From an uncultured bacterium (GTDB lineage Bacteria; Actinomycetota; Coriobacteriia; Coriobacteriales; Coriobacteriaceae): DNA of 5,396 bases. The translations under genes and the position numbers were made by a program. Each line of letters begins with the position of its first letter. The first letter of the stretch is position 1. The stretch spans positions 1 through 5,396 of the forward strand of contig CAJMSO010000138.1 of NCBI GenBank assembly GCA_905216075.1. The letters run 5' to 3'. The notes under the pieces were generated by a model. The model worked only from the letters and a program-made list of their open reading frames with translations. It did not search any database and was not told the origin of the DNA. Of this stretch, positions 1-5,209 are shown piece by piece.

Positions 1-105
1 TGTGGCTGCGTCGGCGTTCGTGTAGGTAAAGTCCTCGCCCGGAGCGCTCGACTCGAGGATCGCGCGGTGACGATCGTTGACGGGCAGTAAAACCAGGATG
101 TTCAC
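1..105 (-). CDS. N-terminus of a probable D-2-hydroxyacid dehydrogenase (partial, runs off left edge)
   Basis: Thirty-five codons are visible, beginning MNILVLLPVNDRH and continuing through APGEDFTYTNAD. The opening beta-strand (NILVLLPV), then a helix with basic and acidic residues, then an APG-x-x-F-x-Y turn resembles the first strand-helix-strand of the substrate-binding domain of NAD-dependent D-2-hydroxyacid dehydrogenases. That family reduces 2-keto acids to D-2-hydroxy acids in the cytoplasm. The NAD-binding Rossmann motif and the catalytic Arg/Glu/His lie outside the window, so the family call is tentative. The start is GTG at 105-103. It is chosen because a GGAGAGG Shine-Dalgarno sits 7 bases upstream and no ATG is available in frame near it. 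The gene is downstream of map on the same strand, beyond a terminator, so it probably has its own promoter. The minus frame is open to the edge. A plus-strand frame is also open from the left edge to a stop at 88-90, but it reads as no recognisable protein. Confidence 0.6.
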   Translation of the reverse strand, partial: MNILVLLPVNDRHRAILESSAPGEDFTYTNADAAT

Positions 106-112
106 AAACAGT

Positions 113-119
113 CCTCTCC
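113..119 (-). promoter_or_regulatory. Shine-Dalgarno for the GTG-started gene
   Basis: On the minus strand this reads GGAGAGG, with 7 bases (ACTGTTT) between it and the GTG at 105-103. It is the main evidence that the open minus-strand frame at the left edge is a real gene start. Confidence 0.6.
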
Positions 120-123
120 GTCC

Positions 124-165
124 AACCTGTCAAAAGGGGACAGGTTTATTTTTGGCAGGTTTTAT
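124..165. repeat. Short palindrome with a partial direct repeat, REP-like
   Basis: The arms AACCTGTC (124-131) and GACAGGTT (139-146) are perfect 8-bp inverted repeats around a 7-base AAAAGGG loop. A second related half-element follows: CAGGTTTATT (141-150) is echoed by CAGGTTTTAT (156-165). Read on the plus strand, the hairpin is followed by TATTTTT, so it could terminate plus-strand transcription, although no plus-strand gene ends here. On the minus strand it lies in the likely leader just upstream of the ribosome binding site of the GTG-started gene, where it could act as an operator or attenuator. Its compact palindrome-plus-degenerate-copy form also resembles the dispersed REP-type elements of many bacterial genomes. 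The sequence does not decide between these roles. Confidence 0.5.
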
Positions 166-180
166 CAGGCAAAACGTTCA

Positions 181-226
181 AATAAAACGCCGGACGCAAG
201 ACGAGCGTGCCCATCAGCATCCGGCG
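181..226 (-). terminator. Rho-independent terminator of map
   Basis: On the minus strand, GC-rich arms CGCCGGATGC (226-217) and GCGTCCGGCG (197-188) pair as ten base pairs, including one G-U wobble that exists only in the minus-strand RNA. The loop is about 19 bases and the stem is followed at once by TTTTATT. The stem begins about 10 bases after the map stop codon. On the plus strand the same position gives an A-C mismatch and no T-tract, so it is unidirectional and belongs to map. Confidence 0.75.
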
Positions 227-235
227 CATCCACGG

Positions 236-1123
236 CTACCAGCTCAGCAGCTCGTAACCGTCCTCGGTCACCACGAGCTGTACCTCGCATTGGGCCGAAT
301 CGCTACCGTCCTTGGTGCGCACGCACCAGCCGTCGCCCTTGCTGATCTTGATGTCGGGCGCTCCGGCGTTGACCATGGGCTCGATGGTAAAGACCATACC
401 CGGGGCCATGATGGTGTCCACATCGGGTGCCTCGGTGGTAAAGCCCACAAACGGGTCCTCGTGGAACTCCTTGCCAATGCCGTGTCCGCCGTACTCGCGC
501 ACCACGCTAAAGCCGGCGTCCTCGACGGTCCTTTGCACGGCCTCGGCCATAACGGACAGCGGTAGCCATGGCTTGACGGCCGCCAGACCAGCCTCCACGC
601 TGGCGCGGGTGACGTCGACCAGGCGCTGGCGCTCGGTAGAGACCTCGCCGATGCAGAACATGCGGCTCGAGTCGCTAAAGTAGCCGTCAAGAATCGTGGA
701 GCAGTCGACGTTGATGATGTCGCCCTCGTGCAGCACGTCCGTATCGCAGGGGATGCCGTGACAGACCACATCATTGATCGAGGTGCATACGCTCTTGGGG
801 TAGCCCTCGTAGTTGAGGTCGGCCGGCGTGCCGCCGTGCTCGACGGTGTAGTCGTAGATCATCTGGTCGATCTGGTTGGTGGTCATGCCTGCGGCGATAT
901 GCTCGCCTACGTAGTCGAGCACGCCCACGTTGATGGCAGCGGAGCGCTTGATGCCCTCGATGTCGGCGGGCGTCTTGTAGAGCGTGCGGGGCAGAACCTC
1001 CCAGCCCTCTTCCCACAAGCGCTCGAGGCGCTCATCAAAGGTGCTATGGCATTTCTTATATTTTTTGCCGCTGCCGCACCAGCAAGCGTCGTTGCGGCCG
1101 GGCACGGGTCCTTTGTCAAACAT
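236..1123 (-). CDS. map: Type I methionine aminopeptidase with N-terminal SEC-C zinc motif
   Basis: This 295-residue cytoplasmic metalloprotease removes the initiator methionine from new proteins. Residues 9-26 form a SEC-C motif (C14-x-C16-x8-C25-H26), a zinc-binding module also found at the C-terminus of SecA. It explains the roughly 30 extra residues compared with minimal type I enzymes of about 250-265. The pita-bread catalytic domain spans about 45-295. All five dinuclear metal ligands are visible: D140 (INVD), D151 (YFSD), H214 (GGHGIG), E248 (TIEPM) and E280 (AQCE). The auxiliary histidines H122 (VCHGIP) and H221 (EFHEDP) are also present, so the enzyme should be active. The residue after E280 is Val, where many relatives have His. 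The ATG at 1123 has GGAAG 6 bases upstream, and the preceding in-frame codons contain no alternative ATG. It appears monocistronic, with a -10-like box upstream and a terminator just after the stop. It is not beside secY/adk, the classical map location, so a second map copy elsewhere is possible. Confidence 0.96.
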   Translation of the reverse strand: MFDKGPVPGRNDACWCGSGKKYKKCHSTFDERLERLWEEGWEVLPRTLYKTPADIEGIKRSAAINVGVLDYVGEHIAAGMTTNQIDQMIYDYTVEHGGTPADLNYEGYPKSVCTSINDVVCHGIPCDTDVLHEGDIINVDCSTILDGYFSDSSRMFCIGEVSTERQRLVDVTRASVEAGLAAVKPWLPLSVMAEAVQRTVEDAGFSVVREYGGHGIGKEFHEDPFVGFTTEAPDVDTIMAPGMVFTIEPMVNAGAPDIKISKGDGWCVRTKDGSDSAQCEVQLVVTEDGYELLSW

Positions 1124-1148
1124 GGCTAACTTCCTTTCATCCGCAGCT

Positions 1149-1154
1149 AGTATA
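1149..1154 (-). promoter_or_regulatory. Probable -10 box for map
   Basis: On the minus strand this reads TATACT (5 of 6 to TATAAT), preceded by GGGC and lying 25 bases upstream of the map ATG. That would give a short leader of about 20 bases containing the ribosome binding site. No good -35 hexamer lies 16-18 bases upstream; that region falls at the edge of the large inverted repeat. The call rests on the -10 and its position alone. Confidence 0.4.
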
Positions 1155-1175
1155 GCCCACCCACGCGTCCATAAA

Positions 1176-1242
1176 AGTTGCGGTGATATAGTTCCGATCT
1201 AAGCGGTTTAACAGCATAAACAGGAACTATATCACCGCAACT
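1176..1242. repeat. 67-bp element with perfect 20-bp inverted arms
   Basis: Arms 1176-1195 (AGTTGCGGTGATATAG, ending TTCC) and 1223-1242 are exact reverse complements over 20 bp, around a 27-base spacer. Inside the spacer, GTTTA (1206-1210) and TAAAC (1217-1221) form a second small stem. The element lies between the 3' end of the radical SAM gene and the promoter region of map. On the minus strand the stem is followed by TTTTATGG, so it could act as a weak terminator for the radical SAM gene. The arms are much longer and more AT-rich in the middle than an ordinary terminator, and they are perfectly conserved. That suggests a dispersed palindromic repeat or a very small non-autonomous mobile element. 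No target-site duplication flanks the arms and no transposase gene is in the window. Confidence 0.75.
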
Positions 1243-1283
1243 GATGGAGTGGGATGGCGGACACTGGCTGCTGCGTGGCTTTG

Positions 1284-2060
1284 CTAGTAGCTCACCTGGC
1301 AGGGGATGCCGAGGGCGCGCACGCGTGCGGCGATCGTGTCGAGTGCCTCGGGCGCTGCTTTGGCAAGGCCGGCGACCGGTGTCTCGCGCGCCACCGTGTA
1401 GATGGTCGCCTCCTGTGGGCGAATGCGCTCGAGCGCCGAGAGCCAAGGGCCAACGTACTCCTCGCCGGTGTTATCGAGAGACTTGCCCCGGTACTCACCG
1501 CTCAAAAACATCGTCTGGATAATGACGCGGCCGTTAAAGCTCGCGAACGTCTCGATCTGGTGCTCTACATCGTAGGGGCCAACGGGCTGGTCGAGCAGTT
1601 GGATAAAAGCCGGGTCGACCGTATCGAGCTTGAGGATGTTGTCGTCGACCATCATGAGCGCATCGTGCACCTGGGGACGGTCGGCGCGCGTGCCGTTGGA
1701 AAGCACGGCAATCTTGGTGTTTGGGGCCAGCTGGTCGCGAAGTGCGACGGCACCGGTGATGGCCTGCGGAAACTCCGGTGCGGCGGTGGGCTCGCCATTG
1801 CCGGCAAACGTGATTACATCGGGCAGCTCACCCTCGATTGCCATCTCGTGCAGCTTGGCCTCGAGTGCGTCGAGCACCACGGCAGCCGTGTTATAGGACT
1901 CGTGGCAGGGGCGCTCGGCGTTGAGACCGTTCTCGCAGTAGATGCAGTCGAACGTGCAGATCTTGCCGCTCGCCGGCATCATATTGACACCGAGCGAAAG
2001 GCCCAGGCGACGGCTGCGGACGGGTCCAAAGATGGGGCTGGCATTTAAAAACGTAGACAT
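1284..2060 (-). CDS. Radical SAM protein, COG0731-like (TYW1-related superfamily)
   Basis: This is a 258-residue cytoplasmic iron-sulfur enzyme. The radical SAM cluster motif CTFDCIYC gives C35-x3-C39-x2-C42, the ligands of a [4Fe-4S] cluster that cleaves S-adenosylmethionine to a 5'-deoxyadenosyl radical. The AGNGEPT stretch (86-92) corresponds to the glycine-rich SAM-binding motif. The N-terminal block FGPVRSRRLG-x-SLGVN (11-26) is characteristic of a bacterial family grouped with wyosine-tRNA synthesis enzymes, but bacteria generally lack wybutosine and the substrate is not known to me. No further Cys cluster is apparent, so there is one Fe-S cluster. The start at 2060 is preferred because AAGGAG lies 9 bases upstream and the protein then begins MSTFLN, as I recall for relatives. 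The in-frame ATG at 2066 is only 3 bases from that site, and an ATG at 2111 lacks support. No partner gene is adjacent on this strand; the next gene leftwards is map, after a long inverted repeat. Confidence 0.88.
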   Translation of the reverse strand: MSTFLNASPIFGPVRSRRLGLSLGVNMMPASGKICTFDCIYCENGLNAERPCHESYNTAAVVLDALEAKLHEMAIEGELPDVITFAGNGEPTAAPEFPQAITGAVALRDQLAPNTKIAVLSNGTRADRPQVHDALMMVDDNILKLDTVDPAFIQLLDQPVGPYDVEHQIETFASFNGRVIIQTMFLSGEYRGKSLDNTGEEYVGPWLSALERIRPQEATIYTVARETPVAGLAKAAPEALDTIAARVRALGIPCQVSY

Positions 2061-2295
2061 AGGCATATGCTCCTTGGGACAGTTGAGTTTAAGCATAGCA
2101 TCGGCCTTCATGTGGGTCGCGGGTTTGGGTGCTGTTGTTTAGGCGGAAACCTTGCAATCGGGTGAGTTTACGAAACCCTGTCATGAAAGGGTGCGAGTCG
2201 GGTACAGTAAGCGCATTCATGTACGCACAAAATGACGCCATCTGACCAAGCCGCACCCCGGCACGACCTGGTGGCGTTGACGATGGGAACACAGT
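2061..2295. other. Divergent intergenic region, radical SAM gene / hydrolase
   Basis: This 235-bp gap must hold promoters for both the minus-strand radical SAM gene and the plus-strand hydrolase. I found the AAGGAG site for the former (2070-2075). A weak -10-like TACAGT occurs at 2203-2208 on the plus strand, and a weak TATGCT at 2097-2092 on the minus strand. Neither has a convincing -35. A 5-bp stem (ACCCT/AGGGT around 2175-2192) is too weak to call. The open frames crossing the gap show no recognisable protein. Confidence 0.4.
2070..2075 (-). promoter_or_regulatory. Shine-Dalgarno deciding the radical SAM start
   Basis: On the minus strand this reads AAGGAG. The spacer to the ATG at 2060 is 9 bases, which is workable. 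The spacer to the ATG at 2066 is 3 bases, which is too short. This supports the shorter protein. Confidence 0.7.
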
Positions 2296-3093
2296 ATGGA
2301 TTTTACGGTCGAGAATGCGGGCACCACGATTGCCTGCCGCGAGTATGCCGGCCCGGATGCATCGTCCGATACACCCGCCTTGGTGTGCGTGCACGGTGCG
2401 TGCGTCGACGGTGTCTTTTTTGACGGTATCGCCCGCGAGCTCGCCTGCGACTATCGCGTCATTGCCTACGACCGCCGCGGTTGCGGCGAGAGCGGCGACG
2501 CTGCGGACGGACGCTACGACCTCGCCGCCCAGGCCGCCGACCTGCAGGCCGTTATCGAGCATATTGGTGCTCCGGCAAACGTGCTCGCGCACAGTGCCGG
2601 TACGTTGGTGACCCTGGAGCTTCTCCGTGCAAACCCCGCCATAATTTCGCGTGCGATCCTGCATGAACCCGCCGTGACAAACGAGGGTGCCGGTCTGGGC
2701 GCGGCCCCGGTTTTGCTCGAGATGATCGCCGCGGGAAAGGTCTCCAGGGCATTACGGGCCTTCCTGGGCGCCATCGGCGATTCGGACCCTGAGGCTCCCA
2801 AGACAACCGAGGCGGAAGCCAAGCATGCCCTGCGCAACGGCCGCAGTTTCATGGCGAACGAATACGGGATTACTATGACCTGCGTTCCCGATTGGGATAG
2901 CGTTCGCGCGTCGAAAACGATGGCCGCCGTGCTTCTGGGTGAGCTCTCGGTTGGCACGCCCCGCGAGGCGGGCACGAGGATGGCGGCTGAGCTTTTGGAC
3001 TGTCCACTCGTAATGGTTCCCGGCGCGCACAACGGCCTGCGCGATCGCCCGGGAGCGGCTGCCCAGACTGTCCTTGGCATCCTGGGGCTCTAA
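2296..3093 (+). CDS. Alpha/beta-fold hydrolase
   Basis: This 265-residue protein has no signal peptide and is probably a cytoplasmic hydrolase. The alpha/beta-hydrolase core is clear: strand LVCVHG with the oxyanion-hole H33-G34, the YDRRGCGESG loop (58-67), and a nucleophile elbow LAHSAG with S100. The usual G-x-S-x-G elbow is A-x-S-x-G here (A98 for Gly), a tolerated variant. The C-terminal catalytic His is H245 in VPGAHNG. The acid is not certain; E124 (LHEPA) or an acidic residue near 216 are candidates. A helical cap of about 130-205 lies between the core halves. The substrate cannot be told, and esterase, lactonase or peptidase-like relatives are all possible. The ATG is the only sensible start, because an in-frame TGA lies at 2278-2280. 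The ribosome binding site is weak (GGGAA, about 7 bases upstream). It is divergent from the radical SAM gene. No clear terminator follows before the signalling operon, so read-through into it is possible. Confidence 0.88.
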   Translation: MDFTVENAGTTIACREYAGPDASSDTPALVCVHGACVDGVFFDGIARELACDYRVIAYDRRGCGESGDAADGRYDLAAQAADLQAVIEHIGAPANVLAHSAGTLVTLELLRANPAIISRAILHEPAVTNEGAGLGAAPVLLEMIAAGKVSRALRAFLGAIGDSDPEAPKTTEAEAKHALRNGRSFMANEYGITMTCVPDWDSVRASKTMAAVLLGELSVGTPREAGTRMAAELLDCPLVMVPGAHNGLRDRPGAAAQTVLGILGL

Positions 3094-3138
3094 CACCCGC
3101 AATAGCCAAAGCAGGCTTCATCCGCAAACGTTTCGGCA

Positions 3139-3148
3139 TTGTTAACAA
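3139..3148. promoter_or_regulatory. Palindrome TTGTTAACAA
   Basis: This is a perfect 10-bp palindrome in the gap upstream of the c-di-GMP signalling gene. It shares the GTTAAC/GTAACA core with two further motifs nearby (3204-3219 and 3244-3259). It may be an outlying operator half of the same system; short palindromes also occur by chance. Confidence 0.25.
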
Positions 3149-3203
3149 ATGTGTTCAAAACCTCACGTCTGCGGCTTCAATCGCGCCGTCTGCCAACTCA
3201 TAA

Positions 3204-3219
3204 AAATGTAACAGCATTT
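3204..3219. promoter_or_regulatory. Inverted repeat around a GTAACA motif
   Basis: AAATG (3204-3208) and CATTT (3215-3219) are inverted around TAACAG. The segment includes GTAACA at 3208-3213, repeated exactly at 3254-3259. It may be an operator or an upstream promoter element for the signalling gene. Confidence 0.3.
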
Positions 3220-3243
3220 ACGTGCTTACCTGCATCGGCAAGG

Positions 3244-3259
3244 TGTTACCCTTGTAACA
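3244..3259. promoter_or_regulatory. Candidate operator TGTTAC-N4-GTAACA
   Basis: A perfect 6-bp inverted repeat with a 4-base spacer (CCTT) lies 45 bases upstream of the signalling gene's ATG. This is where a core promoter or an overlapping repressor site would be expected. TAACAT at 3255-3260 is a poor (4 of 6) -10 candidate with no clear -35, so the exact transcription start is not resolved. The symmetry and the spacing suit a dimeric DNA-binding regulator. The regulator is not identified. Confidence 0.4.
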
Positions 3260-3304
3260 TTTGGAACCCACCGCTACCATGCGAAGCCATCGAAAGGGCC
3301 CCAT

Positions 3305-5185
3305 ATGCTCAATAATCACGAGGTCAATCTAACCGACGAGGAGGCTGCCGCCGAGGTCGCCCGTGTCGCGAAGACCTACCCCGTGGTACGTTTACTGTCG
3401 GCCGATCAGATTAAGAGCGAGCCTAACTGCCTGCTCGCCGGCGATCGCTGCCCTTGTTTGCGCCAGGCAAGTCTTGAGGCCTTGACAGATTCCGATGAGG
3501 TGTCGGAGCAACTGCTCAACGATGGCGTTGAGTACCGTGCCCATCTGCGCCCTCTGAAGGTCGAGGGCGAGCCTCACGTCTTGCTGATGGTGCGTCCGAT
3601 TGATGAGCAAGAGGCTGCAGAAGAGGACCTCGTCTACACCGACGTGCTGACGAGTGTGCGTAATCGCCGATATTACGAGGAAAAGCTCCGTAGCGCTCGC
3701 ATGAATGCCGGCGTTGCGGTGATCGACCTTGATGATTTTAGGGTTTTCAACGATACGTGTGGCCGTCATGCCGGCGACCTTGCGCTCGGTGCTGTGGCGA
3801 CAGCCATACGCAGCGGAATTCGTTCGACTGACGAGCTTGTGCGCTATGGCTGCGACAAATTTGTGGTTGTCATGCCCAATATTCCCTCCGATGACTTCAC
3901 CCGTCGCCTGCATCAGGTGTCCGATGCCGTTCGTTCCACGATTATTCCGGGCCATGAGTACGTGAGCTTGACGGCATGTGTTGGTGGCGTTCGCATTCAT
4001 GGCGAGACGGTCGACGAGGGCGTTGGCCGCGCTGTCCAGTTATTGAGCCACGCTAAGGCAAAAGCCGGTACGGTCGTGACCGATGCCGATTCCATCGAGG
4101 CCTTCCAAAGCGAAAAGCCTTTGGTACTTATTGTCGATGACTCCGAGATGAACCGAGTCATTCTCAGCGAGATGCTCAAGGACGAGTATTGCATCCTCGA
4201 GGCCGACAACGGTCGTACGGCGCTCGACATGGCCGACCGCTATGGTGATGAGTTGTCGCTCGTGCTGCTGGATATTGTCATGCCGGGCATAAGCGGCTTT
4301 GAGGTGCTGGCCGGTCTGTCGCGCCGATCGGTTAGTGACAATCTGCCTGTCATCATGATTTCGAGCGAAGATTCCGATGATATGGTTCTGCGCGCGTACG
4401 AGCTAGGCGCCTCGGACTATATCAACCGCCCGTTTGACTCCCGTGTCGTGCGCCGCCGTGTAAGCAACACCATCCGCCTATACGCCAAACAGCGCCGCCT
4501 GACGAGCCTGCTGTCCCAGCAGTACAACGAGCGTGTCAAGAACAGTCGTATGCTCATCGACATCATGGCTGGCGTCATGGAGCTTCGCAACGGCGAGAGC
4601 GGCAGGCACGTTACGAACATCGAAAAGCTGACCGAGCTGCTGCTTGGCTGTCTGGTCCAGCGTAGCGACACGATCTCCCTCGACAATGAGGAACGCTCCA
4701 CGATTGCCCTGGCTTCGGCGCTGCACGATATCGGTAAGATGTCGATTGACGATGCGATCCTCAACAAACCCGGACGCCTTACGCCCGAGGAGTTCGAGAT
4801 TATGAAGACGCATACCACGATTGGCGCCGACATGTTGCTTGAGCTGGGCCGTCATCACGTCGGCAATGCGCTTATGGAATATGCGTACCAGATTGCGCGA
4901 TGGCATCACGAGCGCTGGGACGGCAGGGGTTATCCCGATGGCCTTAAGGGCGACGAAATTCCCATTGCCGCACAGGTGGTCTCGGTGGCCGACGTGTACG
5001 ATGCGCTGACGAGCGTACGCGTGTACAAGGACGCTATCCCGCACAAGGAGGCGATCCAGATGATCCTGGACGGTAAGTGCGGCACTTTTAACCCGCTGTT
5101 GCTCGACTGCCTGCTCGAGGTGCAAGACCGTATTGCCGAGACGTTGGCACGCCCCGCCGACGTTGTCGCGTTTCCCACGATTTAG
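3305..5185 (+). CDS. PAS-like / degenerate GGDEF / receiver / HD-GYP c-di-GMP signalling protein
   Basis: This 626-residue protein has no transmembrane segment or signal peptide and should be cytosolic. Residues about 25-100 look PAS-like and carry C42, C49 and C51. Residues about 108-260 are a GGDEF domain: DVLTSVRNRRYYEE is typical, and the metal-site strand DLDDFRVFND is kept. The active-site signature, however, is GCDKF (182-186) instead of GGDEF, so cyclase activity is probably lost. RSTD (173-176), exactly five residues before the signature, matches the RxxD inhibitory c-di-GMP site. Residues about 272-394 are a receiver domain: D278/D279, phospho-acceptor D323 (LLDIVMPG), S353, and Arg375 (NRPF) in place of the usual Lys. 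Residues about 412-610 are an HD-GYP domain with E431/H435, HDIGK (474-478), H503, HH (534-535), GYP (542-544) and D563. All expected metal ligands are present, so c-di-GMP hydrolysis is likely. The start has AAAGGG 6 bases upstream. An Hpt gene follows after 24 bases and probably shares the operon. The receiver lies between the enzymatic domains rather than at the N-terminus. Confidence 0.93.
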   Translation: MLNNHEVNLTDEEAAAEVARVAKTYPVVRLLSADQIKSEPNCLLAGDRCPCLRQASLEALTDSDEVSEQLLNDGVEYRAHLRPLKVEGEPHVLLMVRPIDEQEAAEEDLVYTDVLTSVRNRRYYEEKLRSARMNAGVAVIDLDDFRVFNDTCGRHAGDLALGAVATAIRSGIRSTDELVRYGCDKFVVVMPNIPSDDFTRRLHQVSDAVRSTIIPGHEYVSLTACVGGVRIHGETVDEGVGRAVQLLSHAKAKAGTVVTDADSIEAFQSEKPLVLIVDDSEMNRVILSEMLKDEYCILEADNGRTALDMADRYGDELSLVLLDIVMPGISGFEVLAGLSRRSVSDNLPVIMISSEDSDDMVLRAYELGASDYINRPFDSRVVRRRVSNTIRLYAKQRRLTSLLSQQYNERVKNSRMLIDIMAGVMELRNGESGRHVTNIEKLTELLLGCLVQRSDTISLDNEERSTIALASALHDIGKMSIDDAILNKPGRLTPEEFEIMKTHTTIGADMLLELGRHHVGNALMEYAYQIARWHHERWDGRGYPDGLKGDEIPIAAQVVSVADVYDALTSVRVYKDAIPHKEAIQMILDGKCGTFNPLLLDCLLEVQDRIAETLARPADVVAFPTI

Positions 5186-5209
5186 TTTGACCAAAGGAGA
5201 TTTTAATCC

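Noticed and set aside
77..565. 162-codon plus-strand frame across the map terminator and map 3' end
   Set aside because: It crosses a minus-strand terminator and runs antisense to conserved MetAP residues; no coding signature.
1254..2048. 264-codon plus-strand open frame opposite the radical SAM gene
   Set aside because: It is antisense to a gene with clear radical SAM motifs, has no ribosome binding site and has low-complexity composition; it is a GC-rich shadow frame.
2173..2192. Small hairpin ACCCT/AGGGT in the divergent gap
   Set aside because: The stem is only 5 bp with an 8-base loop, has no T-tract and is expected by chance.
2089..2664. 191-codon minus-strand frame spanning the divergent gap and the hydrolase start
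   Set aside because: It overlaps the hydrolase N-terminus antisense and the radical SAM start, with no motif or ribosome binding site.
3100..3150. Possible intrinsic terminator after the hydrolase
   Set aside because: AAACGTTT (3127-3134) is palindromic, but there is no strong GC stem followed by a T-tract, so no terminator is called.
3392..4000. 202-codon minus-strand frame opposite the PAS/GGDEF region
   Set aside because: Shadow of the signalling gene; composition and motifs support only the plus strand.
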